NCBI RefSeq assembly: GCF_001465795.2
Contig: NZ_CP013659.2
Location: 1,506,501-1,570,500 of the forward strand
DNA length: 64,000 nt
Reading direction: 5' to 3'
Origin: Planococcus rifietoensis
GTDB taxonomy: Bacteria > Bacillota > Bacilli > Bacillales_A > Planococcaceae
The notes under the pieces are model-generated. The model was given only the letters and a program-made list of their open reading frames with translations. It made no database searches and was not told the DNA's origin. A program made the translations under genes and the position numbers. Positions 41,592 through 52,000 of this stretch are shown in pieces (positions within the stretch are counted from its first letter, which is position 1; each line of letters begins with the position of its first letter).

Positions 41592-42602
41592 TTAGCGGAA
41601 TTCCTGGACGACACGTCCTTTTCCGTCGTCAACGTGGAAAATCGCGTGCGCCCCGTTGACCAAAATCACTTGCGGTGGCTGATGGCCAATATCGGCATCA
41701 TAAACGATGGGAACTTTTAATTGCTCCGCCAGTTCCTGGTACACCATCTCCGCGGTATAGCCTTGCACGGCATCGTTCGCTTCGCTTCTGCCGAAGACGA
41801 TTCCGGAACAATTATCGAACCAGCCTGCATATTTCATCTGCAGCAAACTGCGCTTCAAATCCGGTGTGTTCATTTCACAGTTTTCCAAAAACCAGACGAC
41901 CGGCTCCCCTGAAATGAATTTCTTTCGGAAAGCATCCACGTCACCGTATGGCGTACCGATGAGGTGGCGAATCACGTCGATGCATCCGCCAAGGAGTCGG
42001 CCTTCCAGCCGCTCAGCTTGTCCCGATACGGTTTTCCAGTCGGTCGGCTCGGTCAAATTGAAAACGCCAGGAGCCGGCTTGTCATGGCTCCAATTTTTTT
42101 GGTGCCGCTCAGAAGAGACTTGTTTAATGACCGCGCCTTTCGTCGAAGACAGCACATCCACCCAACGCGCAGTAGTCGGATCGGTTTCACTGCCGCGCAA
42201 GTCGACGATATTGGTGCCATGTGCCGTCGCGATTCCGGTATTTAACGTAATTGCCAATGACAGCAAGCTGACGTCCGAATACCCAAGAAGCCATTTCGGC
42301 GTGAACTTCTGAAAATCCAGATGCTCCAATACTTCCAATAACAACTCCCCACCCCATGGCGGAATGATCGCGTCGACTTTGGAATCACGCCAAATGCTGA
42401 GCAGTTCTTTCGCGCGGATGGCTGCAGGCGATGACTTCGCTTCTTTTTGGGTCCAGGCATTCGCCGTAGTTTTGACAGCAAATCCTTGTTTCTCCAACTG
42501 GGCTGTAGCTCCTTCAAGCAAATGATGAAGTTCTTCAGACACCCCTGAAGAAGGTGCCGTGACGCCGATGGTTCTTAACGCTCGATCGGGATAGCGGATC
42601 AT
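41592..42602 (-). CDS. peptidase family S66, LD-carboxypeptidase or MccF-like
   Basis: 336 residues. Family S66 serine peptidases cut L,D-bonds in wall peptides or, as MccF, inactivate microcin C-like compounds. Seen: VTAPSSGVSEE at the N-terminus, the nucleophile in LLGYSDVSLLSLA (about Ser110), ENCEMNTPDLKR with the catalytic Glu and VYDADIGHQPPQVILVNGA with the His. Length and the wide loop structure look closer to the MccF subgroup. GGAGGAGAG precedes the ATG. It is followed by the GNAT gene. Confidence 0.87.
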   Translation of the reverse strand: MIRYPDRALRTIGVTAPSSGVSEELHHLLEGATAQLEKQGFAVKTTANAWTQKEAKSSPAAIRAKELLSIWRDSKVDAIIPPWGGELLLEVLEHLDFQKFTPKWLLGYSDVSLLSLAITLNTGIATAHGTNIVDLRGSETDPTTARWVDVLSSTKGAVIKQVSSERHQKNWSHDKPAPGVFNLTEPTDWKTVSGQAERLEGRLLGGCIDVIRHLIGTPYGDVDAFRKKFISGEPVVWFLENCEMNTPDLKRSLLQMKYAGWFDNCSGIVFGRSEANDAVQGYTAEMVYQELAEQLKVPIVYDADIGHQPPQVILVNGAHAIFHVDDGKGRVVQEFR

Positions 42603-42614
42603 TGTCTCTCCTCC

Positions 42615-42824
42615 TTACCAATTGATATAATTGAACAACACATAAACGATGCCCAGCAGTAAAGCGGCTCCAAAACCGGTTAAGACGACGTGGACCAATC
42701 CGTCCACCAAAAGATTCGGCTGCTTGTCGAGACGTTTGCCTTTGAACTGTGAAAAATCCGGCGGCGTTTCTTTTAGATTGCGTTGCTGTATGGACAGGTC
42801 ATTTTCCTCGAATTGTTTGCTCAT
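42615..42824 (-). CDS. small single-span membrane protein, 69 aa
   Basis: 69 residues: a charged soluble N-terminal half and one membrane helix near the C-terminus (VHVVLTGFGAALLLGIVYVLF). GGGG lies before the ATG. It stops 12 bp upstream of the S66 peptidase start, so it is probably transcribed together with it. Function unknown. Confidence 0.65.
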   Translation of the reverse strand: MSKQFEENDLSIQQRNLKETPPDFSQFKGKRLDKQPNLLVDGLVHVVLTGFGAALLLGIVYVLFNYINW

Positions 42825-42996
42825 ATATAAACACCCCTATAATTTAACATTTTTAAATTATTTTTCTTTTTACAATTATACTAAAAGTTGCGCCAAGAAA
42901 ACATGCTAGTTTTTTGCATCATATCCTATATTTTGGCTATAGTCCGATTTTTCGGGTATAGGGTGTAGGTAGCCAAATTTTAAGGAGGAAATTGAA

Positions 42997-43641
42997 ATGA
43001 AGACACTCGTAATTGGAGCAAACGGCAAGATTGGACAGCATTTGGTGCGCCTGCTTGCGAAACATCCAGAGCACACAGTGAAAGCGATGATCCGCAAACC
43101 AGAGCAACGCCCGTTTTTTGAAGAGTTAAAAGCGGAAACTGTCGTGGCAAGCCTCGAAGGAAGCGTGGAAGAACTGCAAAAAGCGATGACTGACTGCGAT
43201 GCAGTAGTCTTCACAGCTGGCAGCGGCGCTTCAACCGGTGCAGACAAAACGATGACTGTCGATTTGGACGGCGCGGCAAAAGCGGTAGAAGCGGCAGAAC
43301 TAGCCGGCATCGATCGCTTCATCATGGTCAGCGCCATCCATGCCGATGACCGCTCCCATTGGACTAAGGAAATGACGCCGTACTATATCGCCAAACACCA
43401 CGCTGATCGCATCTTGCAATCGAGCAGCTTGGCGTATACGATTGTCCGGCCCGGCTTATTGACAGACGATCCGGCAACAGGGCAAATTGCTGCAGCCGGG
43501 AAACTCGATCCCGGCAGCATTCCGAGAGAAGACGTCGCAGCTGTCATCGTCGCGTGCCTTGAATCCACAGATCTTACAGACAAAGTATTCGAGCTGACCG
43601 CAGGCGACAGCCAAATCGAAGACGCCTTAAAACAAATTTAA
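42997..43641 (+). CDS. NAD(P)-binding atypical SDR, YhfK-like
   Basis: 214 residues. A Rossmann-fold protein: the dinucleotide loop VIGANGKIGQHLVRLL at the N-terminus, a central VFTAGSGASTGADKTMTVD, YYIAKHHADRIL with the SDR Tyr-x3-Lys, and TIVRPGLLTDDPATGQI. It resembles B. subtilis YhfK and other SDR family 5 proteins of unknown substrate. AAGGAGGAAATTG precedes the ATG. Single gene with a strong terminator. Confidence 0.88.
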   Translation: MKTLVIGANGKIGQHLVRLLAKHPEHTVKAMIRKPEQRPFFEELKAETVVASLEGSVEELQKAMTDCDAVVFTAGSGASTGADKTMTVDLDGAAKAVEAAELAGIDRFIMVSAIHADDRSHWTKEMTPYYIAKHHADRILQSSSLAYTIVRPGLLTDDPATGQIAAAGKLDPGSIPREDVAAVIVACLESTDLTDKVFELTAGDSQIEDALKQI

Positions 43642-43648
43642 TGAAACG

Positions 43649-43688
43649 AAAAAGAAGGTGAAGACTTTCTCTTCACCTTCTTTTTTTC
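43649..43688. terminator. bidirectional Rho-independent terminator
   Basis: AAAGAAGGTGAAGA / TCTTCACCTTCTTT perfect stem, loop CTTTC, between convergent genes. Confidence 0.93.
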
Positions 43689-43944
43689 ATGCTTTTGTAT
43701 ACTCCTGGCCTTTCCAATTGCGGTAGCCGATCACCACTTGGAAAACGAATGCGATCGAACAGACCACAATGGCGATATAGCCAAGTATCGTAATCGGCTG
43801 CATCAAAATCGACTGAACGACAAGCAATAGCATCAAAGCCGCGATTCCGAAATTGACGATATAGGGTTTATCGTAGTATTTCTTTGACGCGATCCCGACA
43901 AAAACCGCCACCCCAATTATTGCGATAAATAACAACGTGTCCAT
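43687..43944 (-). CDS. membrane protein, 85 aa
   Basis: 85 residues with three transmembrane helices (about 2-20, 30-48 and 53-72) and a short basic tail (YRNWKGQEYTKA). AAAGGATGG precedes the ATG. No family recognised. It shares a terminator with the convergent SDR gene. Confidence 0.7.
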   Translation of the reverse strand: MDTLLFIAIIGVAVFVGIASKKYYDKPYIVNFGIAALMLLLVVQSILMQPITILGYIAIVVCSIAFVFQVVIGYRNWKGQEYTKA

Positions 43945-44053
43945 TGAATTCCATCCTTTTGTTGAAAGATTAAGTCATTTTTTAACATCAACTACAGCTA
44001 CTATAGCATAATTCACATCCAGAAAGCGGCTTGATTTCGGCTAAAACAACAGC

Positions 44054-44092
44054 CAAAAATCCCCAATCCACAAATACTGGATTGGGGTTTTT
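44054..44092 (-). terminator. Rho-independent terminator of the amidohydrolase-SDR-73aa run
   Basis: AATCCCCAATCCA / TGGATTGGGGTT stem, 7-base loop, T-runs on both sides. Confidence 0.9.
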
Positions 44093-44096
44093 TAGC

Positions 44097-44318
44097 TTAA
44101 TGCGCTTTTAATTCCGCTACAAGCTTCCGATAGTAGTCAAAATCGAATTCTACGCTTCCTTTTTTATAAAACCATAGCACGGCATCTTTATCCCCACGTT
44201 CGAGCATATGTGTGACAAGGGCTTTTGGGCTCGACACATCGACGCCTGCTTGGTCCGCTTCACGCAATTTCGTTAGCATTTGCTGTTTCGTAGCCAATTG
44301 GGCTTCCCCCTTTTTCAT
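44097..44318 (-). CDS. 73-aa helical protein coupled to an SDR gene
   Basis: 73 residues, charged and helical, with no membrane segment; contains QMLTKLREADQAGVDVSSPKALVTHML and FDYYRKLVAELKAH. The family is not recognised, although I believe similar short proteins occur in Bacillales. The ATG overlaps the stop of the SDR gene (ATGA) and has GAGGGAG upstream. Third gene of the amidohydrolase-SDR-73aa operon. Confidence 0.68.
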   Translation of the reverse strand: MKKGEAQLATKQQMLTKLREADQAGVDVSSPKALVTHMLERGDKDAVLWFYKKGSVEFDFDYYRKLVAELKAH

Positions 44319-45034
44319 TTCGGCAGCTCCCTCAAATCAAGCAATACCGGCAGTTCATTGAAATCAGGGCGTTGCATCAACTGGATCAAGCCTGATGCTG
44401 TGTCTTCCGGGGTGCTCAGTTTGCCGCTGCGCTTATAATCACGGAAATGCTCGATCTGCGGGAAATCCTCTTCCCCGCTTTCCCGTATTTTTTCTTGCAT
44501 GCCGGTATCGATAATGCCCGGTGCCACCGAAACCGCTTTAAGGTTTTCATATTCAGCATCGAGGCATGTCGTGTAATGGTCGAGACCCGCCTTGCCGGCG
44601 CAATAGGCGCTCCAGCCTTTGACCTGTTTTCTGCCGGCACCTGATGAGATATTGACGATGCGGCGCGTCTTTATGGACTCTGTCCCGCCCAAGAAAGCGG
44701 AAGACAAAGCCATTGGCGCCGTCAAGTTCAAAGTGATGCTCTTCTCGATGTCCTGTCCGTCGTTCGCGGCGGCAAAGCCGATTGGTTCGACCGTCCCGGC
44801 ATTATTGACCAAAGTAACCGCTTCGGCTTCAGCTGAAATTTCTGTTGCCGCTCGTGACATGACTTTGGAAATCCCAGCGATATCGGTCAAATCATGGCTG
44901 ATGAACAGTGCACCTGTCCAGTCTTCAGGCTGCGTGCGGGCAATGCCGATTACTTGATGACCGGACTCTGCCAATTGCTTGCTGAGTGCAAGGCCGATGC
45001 CTTTTGAAGCACCGGTGATGATAAACGTTTCCAT
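44315..45034 (-). CDS. short-chain dehydrogenase/reductase (YueD-like)
   Basis: 239 residues. Cofactor loop TGASKGIGLAL (residues 6-16), NNAGTVEP, catalytic Ser in VNISSGAG and YCAGKAG with Tyr and Lys. The pattern fits the B. subtilis YueD (benzil reductase) subgroup; the natural substrate is unknown. ATG 45034 has GGAGG seven bases upstream; a GTG at 45040 is less likely. It starts two bases after the amidohydrolase stop. Confidence 0.88.
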   Translation of the reverse strand: METFIITGASKGIGLALSKQLAESGHQVIGIARTQPEDWTGALFISHDLTDIAGISKVMSRAATEISAEAEAVTLVNNAGTVEPIGFAAANDGQDIEKSITLNLTAPMALSSAFLGGTESIKTRRIVNISSGAGRKQVKGWSAYCAGKAGLDHYTTCLDAEYENLKAVSVAPGIIDTGMQEKIRESGEEDFPQIEHFRDYKRSGKLSTPEDTASGLIQLMQRPDFNELPVLLDLRELPK

Positions 45035-45036
45035 CT

Positions 45037-46617
45037 TCACACCTCCACGCCATTTTTCTCGTACATGACTTCGCCTGCGACGACTGTCATTTCCACTTCA
45101 GCGTCTAGCAATTGCTCCTCAGGCCCTTCGAACAAATCACGGTCAAACACGGTGAAATCCGCATCGAAGCCTTCTTTGATCAAGCCGCGGCGGTGCTCCA
45201 TAGAAATCGCTTGTGCACTGCCGTACGTATACAAGCGGATCGCTTCGAAGCGGCTGAGTTTTTGTTCCGGCAAATATCCTTCATGCGTCTCTTCAGGCTT
45301 TCTGCGTGCAACAGCCGCAAATAAACCTTGGCGCGGGTCGACTTCTTCAATCGGCGCATCGGATCCGCCTGCGCAGATGATGCCCTCATCCAATAGCGTC
45401 TTCCAAGCATATGATAACGCGAGGCGGTCTTCGCCGAGACGCTCCACTACCCACGGGAAATCTGAAGGCACAAAACTTGGCTGTAGATCAAGCGCCACAT
45501 CAAGGCGCTTCAAGCGTTCAAGCAAGTCTTCTCTCAGTACCATCGCGTGGATGAGGCGGTCCCTCTTGCCTTCAGGCGTTGGGTGGGCTTCGATCGCATC
45601 GAGCGCTTTTTCCATAGCGAAATCCCCGATGACGTGGATAGCGACCGCTTCCCCGTGTTTTCTCGCGACCGACACCAGGCGTTTCAGTTCTTCATCGGAA
45701 TGAATCGCCACGCCGCTAGTCGATGGGTCGTCTGTATAAGGGCGGCTAAGCAGTGCCGTTCTGCCTCCGATCGAACCGTCAGCGAATAATTTCATCGGGC
45801 CTGGATCGATAAACGGTTCTAAGTAGTCGGCGTTCTCCATCATCTCCTCAAAAGCGATATGGGCGCGCAGCAAATGGGCGCGGAATTTCGTTTCCTTGCC
45901 GATTACGTTTCGGAAAGCTTGCAGCGGCCGTGAGTAATGGCCGTAATACCCCATATCTTCTGTATGGCCTCCCGTTAGCCCGAGCTTGAGCAAATCGTCG
46001 ACCGAGGTTTTCAGCGCTTTCGTCAAATAGTCGACGCTCACTTCCGGCACGACTCCTGCGACGAGATCCTGGGCTGCATCGAGCAAATACCCTGTCGGTT
46101 CACCGTTTGTATCACGCACGATGACGCCGCCTTCTGGATCTTCAGTTTCTTTTGTGATCCCTGCCAGTTCAAGCGCGCGCGAATTGGCGAGCACCGCATG
46201 GCGGCACACGCGTTTTAACATCATCGGCGATTCGCAGATGGCATCGAGTTCGCTGCGATGGAAAATTTTCCGGTCCGGGAAATTATTTTCATTCCAACCT
46301 TCTCCGATAAACCATTCATCTCCAGAATGGCCTTCCGTCGAGCGGATCAATTGCTGTTTCATCTCATCTGAACTGTCGATCTTCGATAAATCGACACGCA
46401 TCAACTTTTCTCCGTGCTGGATCAGGTGCAGGTGGCTGTCAACAAGCCCCGGATACATCGTACGGCCGGCTAAATCGATTTCCTTATCGGCTAGTTGACG
46501 CAATTCTTCGTAAGACCCTGTTTTTTCTATGTGGTCGTCAGAGACCAGCACCGCTTCTACGGTCTCGCCTTCTGTTGCCATTGTATAAATCTGTCCCCCG
46601 TAAATAAGCACCTTCAT
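45037..46617 (-). CDS. amidohydrolase family 3, YtcJ-like
   Basis: 526 residues. A metal-dependent hydrolase of the YtcJ/NfdA type. Seen: the N-terminal beta-sandwich piece and AGRTMYPGLVDSHLHLIQHG with the HxH metal ligands (about residue 62-64), the central GGHTEDMGYYGH, KLFADGSIGGRTALLS, HVIGDFAMEKALDAIE and the final metal-ligand region GGSDAPIEEVDP. All core positions look intact. Substrate unknown, probably an amide or carbamate. AAGGAGTGG precedes the ATG. First gene of its operon. Confidence 0.92.
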   Translation of the reverse strand: MKVLIYGGQIYTMATEGETVEAVLVSDDHIEKTGSYEELRQLADKEIDLAGRTMYPGLVDSHLHLIQHGEKLMRVDLSKIDSSDEMKQQLIRSTEGHSGDEWFIGEGWNENNFPDRKIFHRSELDAICESPMMLKRVCRHAVLANSRALELAGITKETEDPEGGVIVRDTNGEPTGYLLDAAQDLVAGVVPEVSVDYLTKALKTSVDDLLKLGLTGGHTEDMGYYGHYSRPLQAFRNVIGKETKFRAHLLRAHIAFEEMMENADYLEPFIDPGPMKLFADGSIGGRTALLSRPYTDDPSTSGVAIHSDEELKRLVSVARKHGEAVAIHVIGDFAMEKALDAIEAHPTPEGKRDRLIHAMVLREDLLERLKRLDVALDLQPSFVPSDFPWVVERLGEDRLALSYAWKTLLDEGIICAGGSDAPIEEVDPRQGLFAAVARRKPEETHEGYLPEQKLSRFEAIRLYTYGSAQAISMEHRRGLIKEGFDADFTVFDRDLFEGPEEQLLDAEVEMTVVAGEVMYEKNGVEV

Positions 46618-46783
46618 CTAAAACCACTCCTTTTCTCTTTGTTCATCATAAATATATTTTTCAGTGCATTCAATAAGTTTGGCTGGAAACGGCTAAATTT
46701 TTCTGCGCCCGCCCGCAGATACAAGCTTCCCCATTTATGATATACTATGCACAACTTTAGAAAGCTGAGGTGAGCTCCCGGAC

Positions 46784-48097
46784 ATGGGGGACGAATTGGA
46801 CAGTATATTTTATCTTTATATCGCAACCGCAAGTATTCTTTTATTTTTTACCGCTTTTTTTGTTGGAGCGGAATTCTCCATCATCCGGGTGCGCTTATCG
46901 CGCATCGAACAAGCCTTATCGGAAGGGCGTAAAAATGCCAATTGGCTGGAAAAAATCAGCAATAATTTGGATTATTATCTATCCGTTTCGCGCTTTGGCA
47001 TCGCAGTGACAGCAATTGGTCTTGGCTGGTTGTCAAAAAACATTGCCGAATTGCCTTCTGTACAGGCAGTGGCAGACAACGCCGGACCAAATGCGGCAGG
47101 ACCAATCGCTTATATCACTGTGCTCGTCCTGGTCTTTTTCATTCGGGCGATCATTGGGGAACTGGCGCCGAAAGCATTGGCGGCCCAGTACGCAGAACGC
47201 GCGGCCTTTCGCCTCGCCCCTGCACTGAGTCTTGCCGGCAGTGTATTTGCACCCGTACTATGGCTGCTTAACGCAGCGGCACGGCTTCTGTTGCGCCCGC
47301 TCGGCATTCGAACTTTGCAGCCGGAATATGGCCACTCCGAAGAAGACTTGAAGCATCTGATGCATGAAAGTTACCAAAGCGGCGAAATCAACCAGAATGA
47401 ATTGGCGTATATGCAAAACATCTTTTCATTTGATGAACGGCTTGCGAAAGACATCATGCTGCCGAGAACGCAAATGATTACCATTTCATTGGAAATGGAT
47501 CACGCTGAATTAATGGAGATTATCGAAGAACATCAATATACTCGCTACCCGGTAACCGAAGACGGCGATAAAGACGCCATCATTGGCTTTGTCAATATTA
47601 AGGAATTGCTGACGAGCTATACGACGGCCGGGGATCTCTCGAAAAGCTTGACAATTCACGATTTGCCGTTCGTCCATGACCAGGCGCCGATCCAAGATGT
47701 GCTGCTGCGCATGCAAAGCCAGCATGTCCATATGGCAATTGTCGTCGACGAATACGGCGGGACAGCCGGTGTCATCACCATGGAAGACATCCTGGAAGAA
47801 ATTGTCGGTGAAATCCGCGATGAATTCGATCACGATGAAACCGATGACATCAAACGGATAGATCATCATAATTTCCTCGTCAACGCCCGTGTGCTGCTGT
47901 CAGAACTCGAAGCCCGCTTCCCGATCGAATTCGAAGAAAGTGAAGACATCGACACTATCGGAGGCTGGGTCCAGATGATGGACACAGATATCGAAGAGGG
48001 TGGCGTCATCGATTTGACCGACTTCCGCTTTATCGTACGCGAGATGGAGAACCACCAAATCATCACTGTCCAATTAAACAAGAAAAATAAATCATAA
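46784..48097 (+). CDS. hemolysin-family membrane protein with CNNM, CBS and CorC domains (MpfA/YhdP-like)
   Basis: 437 residues. Order: a CNNM/DUF21 membrane domain (three to four helices, residues 1-180, with [16 protein letters not shown] and GLGWLSKNI), a CBS pair (about 215-340, [11 protein letters not shown] and [25 protein letters not shown]), and a CorC_HlyC domain (about 350-430). Relatives in Bacillales (MpfA/YhdP) export magnesium. The ATG at 46784 is likely, although the GAGG is 13 bases away; a GTG/TTG start nearby cannot be ruled out. Single gene with strong terminator. Confidence 0.9.
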   Translation: MGDELDSIFYLYIATASILLFFTAFFVGAEFSIIRVRLSRIEQALSEGRKNANWLEKISNNLDYYLSVSRFGIAVTAIGLGWLSKNIAELPSVQAVADNAGPNAAGPIAYITVLVLVFFIRAIIGELAPKALAAQYAERAAFRLAPALSLAGSVFAPVLWLLNAAARLLLRPLGIRTLQPEYGHSEEDLKHLMHESYQSGEINQNELAYMQNIFSFDERLAKDIMLPRTQMITISLEMDHAELMEIIEEHQYTRYPVTEDGDKDAIIGFVNIKELLTSYTTAGDLSKSLTIHDLPFVHDQAPIQDVLLRMQSQHVHMAIVVDEYGGTAGVITMEDILEEIVGEIRDEFDHDETDDIKRIDHHNFLVNARVLLSELEARFPIEFEESEDIDTIGGWVQMMDTDIEEGGVIDLTDFRFIVREMENHQIITVQLNKKNKS

Positions 48098-48136
48098 AAA
48101 AACGGCATTGCTTGTCATTAGCAATGCCGTTTTTTA
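48096..48136. terminator. bidirectional Rho-independent terminator
   Basis: AACGGCATTGC / GCAATGCCGTT stem, loop of about nine, A- and T-runs, between the CNNM gene and the convergent rhodanese gene. Confidence 0.93.
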
Positions 48137-48137
48137 T

Positions 48138-49070
48138 TTACTTTTTATCTTCCAAGAGCGATTTTTCGTATTCAAATTTCTTCATCAGCATCTCACCGGT
48201 GTAGCCTTCTTCGATCAACTTCGCCAGTACCGCTCTCGTCTGGTCATCAGCTGCTTCTGGATGCTCATCGCGGTCGATTTCCACGACACTATCCTCATCG
48301 GAGATCCAGTCGGAATAGCTGCCGACATACAATTTCAAGCCTTCGTATTGTTTTTCGGCAAGCATGGCATACAGCGCAGCCGCCGTTACGCCGCTGCCGC
48401 AATATACGACAGCTGGTTCTTTTGGCTGCAGCAATCCGCCGAACTCTTCATCGGTGCGGAATGCGCCATTCGACACCAATTGCGACCAATCGTAATTGCG
48501 TGCACCCGGGATGCGCCCGGCGACGGCGTCGATCGGTTCGTTGATGCCGGCATAGCGTTCCGCAGAACGGGCATCGATCAAGACGCCCAATTCTTTGCCG
48601 TCGACGATTTGCTGGACGTCTTTACGCGTCGCAAGCAATCCATCGTTAAACTCCGGCGTAATGGATGAAGCTGAATAGGATGTTGATTCTGTCGAAGTGG
48701 CAATGCCTTGCTGCTTCAGTTCGTCAAAACCGACACGGCTGATAAAAGCGTGTTCGAATCCGGCATAAGAAAGCAACCACCATGCTCGTGCGGCATAAGG
48801 AGAACCGCCCTGGTCATAGACGACGATCGAATCCGTCAATTCCAAACCAGCTGCTTGGAACAATTGCGTCAGCTGTTCTTTGCTCGGCATCGGGTGGCGG
48901 CCGTTTTCAGACGCCATATCGGATAAATCGTTCTCCAAGTCCCAATGGATCGCCCCTGCCACATGTTCCGCCGCAAAGCGTTCGCTTCCCCATGCGGAAT
49001 CCTTTAAGTCAAAGCGTGCATCGATCCAACGGTAATTCTCTGTATCTGTCGTTTCAATAAAAACAGTCAT
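48138..49070 (-). CDS. sulfurtransferase with two rhodanese domains (SseA type) and a C-terminal extension
   Basis: 310 residues. Two rhodanese modules; the second carries the catalytic cysteine loop CGSGVTAA (about residue 220), which suits 3-mercaptopyruvate or thiosulfate as sulfur donor; the first has DQGGSPYAARAWW without cysteine, as normal. An extra 30-residue tail (RAVLAKLIEEGYTGEMLMKKFEYEKSLL) resembles a SHOCT-like helix. The ATG follows AGGGGATAAC and sits one base after the dynA stop, so it is co-transcribed. Confidence 0.9.
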   Translation of the reverse strand: MTVFIETTDTENYRWIDARFDLKDSAWGSERFAAEHVAGAIHWDLENDLSDMASENGRHPMPSKEQLTQLFQAAGLELTDSIVVYDQGGSPYAARAWWLLSYAGFEHAFISRVGFDELKQQGIATSTESTSYSASSITPEFNDGLLATRKDVQQIVDGKELGVLIDARSAERYAGINEPIDAVAGRIPGARNYDWSQLVSNGAFRTDEEFGGLLQPKEPAVVYCGSGVTAAALYAMLAEKQYEGLKLYVGSYSDWISDEDSVVEIDRDEHPEAADDQTRAVLAKLIEEGYTGEMLMKKFEYEKSLLEDKK

Positions 49071-49071
49071 G

Positions 49072-52000
49072 TTATCCCCTGCCTTCCATCAATTTTTCGT
49101 GCAATTTCTTCCATTGCGCCAAAATTTCGCTTTGCTGCAACAAGCTGCGCTCGGATTCGATCTGTTCAATCGCCTGGCGCAACAGATGCTGACGGAGCCC
49201 TTCCGCTTCCTGTTCGATCCAGAATTCCGCCCATTCGGTCAACGCAGCTTTTTCCTGTTCCAAGTAACGGCTTGCATCCGGTTCCATCATTCCCTGCAGT
49301 GCATCGCGCATCGCTTCTTTTTCGTTTTTCTCAAAAAAGCTCTTGTTGTTTTTATAATACGATTTAGCTGGGGAATAATCAGCATCCCCAAACGGCTGGC
49401 CTGCTTCGATCAACTGGGCTTCTTTCACTTCATATGGAAGGAACGAAAACTCCGAATTCCAGTCCTTCAGTTTAACGGCATCGTCTTTAAAGCGTTCCGT
49501 CAATTTCTTTTCGACAAATCGTGCAAGCCTCAGATTAGTCACTCTCATCTCCTGCTGGAAATCAAAAGCCGTCATTTCCTGCAAATCGCGCATTGCCGTA
49601 TCAAGCGCTTGCTTCGAGGATTCCCTTGCGAATAGCGAAGGATTGAATGCTTCCTTGAAGAAATCGTTGAAGCGGTAAAATACGCGCTGTTTCACATAAT
49701 ACAGCAATTCACCGAGTTCTTGGTTCGCTTCTTGCTCCAATACCGGTGCCATTGTTTCGCTATAGCGTTTACGTACTTTCTGTTCCAATTGCTTTAATTC
49801 TTCCAAGCGCTCGTCTTTGCGTTCCAGGTTCTTTTCGGTCGACTGAATCAAATTGCGGAAACGGTCCACTGTCTTCTGTTCTTCTTCCGACAATGACTGG
49901 ACCGCCATCCCTTTCAGCTCTTCTTTCAGGAAATGCTGGAAGTTTTCTTCGAACTCCGGCATGCCGGAAATGTCGCGGTCTTTTAAGGCTTGCAGGCTTG
50001 AAACGCCGAACAGGCGCGGGAAGCGGATGCCGAAGCGCTGCAATTCGTTGCCGACATAGTCGATGACTGCCTGTTTTTCCTCTTCGTTATTCGCCAAATC
50101 GATGGCATTGACGACAAAGAACATTTTGTCCATTTCGAAAGCGTCTTTCACGCGGCCAAGCTGAATCAAAAATTCGCGGTCCGCGCGGGCAAAGGCGTGG
50201 TTGTAATATGTGATGAACAACACAGCATCAGCATTACGGATATATTCGAATGCGACATTCGTATGACGCGCATTGATCGAATCCGCACCTGGCGTGTCCA
50301 CCAAGGTAACACCGTTTCTTGTCAGCTCGCAATCGAAATAAAAGTCGATTTCCTCGACAAAACAACTGCGTTCTTCTTTAGCAACATACAAGCTGAATTC
50401 TTCGCGGTTTACGCGCAAGGTTTCGCCAAGATGTCCGGAAAAGGCTTCATAGCCGCCTTTAAAGGCCAGCAGGAACGATTTGTGGATTTGCTGCTCGGTT
50501 GTTGCATCGTCCGGCAGCGCATCGGTTTTCGCATAGGCTTGTTCCAATGTCTCCACTTTCACGCCGAACACGGCAAATGAGTTTTTAACATCTTCGGTCA
50601 TCGCCGAAACGGTTTTCAAGCGCACATCAGCGGTTTCATGCGGATGTGCGTCGGTCACCGGGCGGATGCGGTTGATGGTCGCAGTCGTCGGGTTCGGGGA
50701 GACTGGCAGAACCGTCTCGCCCATCAATGCATTCGAGAACGATGATTTCCCGGCACTGAATGCGCCGAACAAAGCAATGGTAAATTCCTGGCCTTCCAAA
50801 CGCTTCGCTTTGCGTTTTAAATAAGCTACCGTTTCCGAGAATCCTCGCACCGGCTCCAAAATATCGGCAGTTGTCTTCACGCGCGACAGTACTTGCTGTT
50901 CATCAAAAGATGCCAGTTCGTGTGTCGGGGCACTTTCGCCATCGTCCCATTGCTGCTGTTCTTCCTCTTCGAGCATCGATGGCGTGAATTCTACCATGTC
51001 TTCAGCTGACAAATGAAACGCATCTTGCCATCCGGCCACTTGTTTTTCTGCCGCATCCATCTGTTTTGGCAAAATGGCTGTGAAGGATTTTTTCACTTTA
51101 TCGATCGCTTCGTCCATTTCCTCGAGCGTGCGGATCGCAAGCACCTTTTGTTCAAGCGACTCGGATTTCATGTCGATCTCTGTTCCCGCATCGTCTGGAA
51201 GCCCTTCGAAGCCTTCTTGCTGGCGGGCTTTCCATGGATCGGTTTCCTGTATGAGCCAGCGCTGCACTTGAGCGGTCAGGCTCTTGCTGACATTGAGCAC
51301 TGTATCCGCAGTCATCGTAGACGTTTCTGGAACATTCTCCTCGACAACTTCAAACGGCAAGTCAAATTTTATTTTGTCGATTTCAAGCGACTCGGTATCT
51401 GTCAATAAGCCCGCTTCTCGCAGCGATGTTTTCATCAACTTTTTCAAATGGCCGGACATTTGTGAGTCGATCGTTTTCGACAACTTGTCATGAAGGTCTT
51501 TTTTGCGGTTTTCTCGCTCTTCTTCGGTTTTCTTGCCGCTGAACAACAAACCCACTTTGAATCCTGGTTGACGCGCTTCTATATAAGCACTGAGCGCATC
51601 CCTCACTTCATACGGCATGATATTGGCGTTTTCAAGCAGCTCTTTGCGCTTTTTCTCGAAATTCGATCGCCAATTGTCGTAATCCTGGACAGAACTGCGG
51701 CGCTTGATCAGTTCGTGTTCTTTTTTCAGGTCTTCGCGTGCAGCCCATTCTTCCTCTGACAACACATTTGCGAAGGCTTCGAGCCGCTCCGCTTTTTCAT
51801 CTTCCAAAAAGCCGATGTGCTCATCTTTTAATTGACGAAGTGCAGACGCCGATGCTTCGCCGAGATGCCCTTGCCAATTGTCCATAACTGAGGAAACGAG
51901 CTGTTTCACTTCTGGAAATTCATTGCCCGGGAAGTCATGGACTTTCAATGAAGTGAAAAAGATGCCTTTCGGTTCGACGCCCCAAGCGGCAAAACTATCC

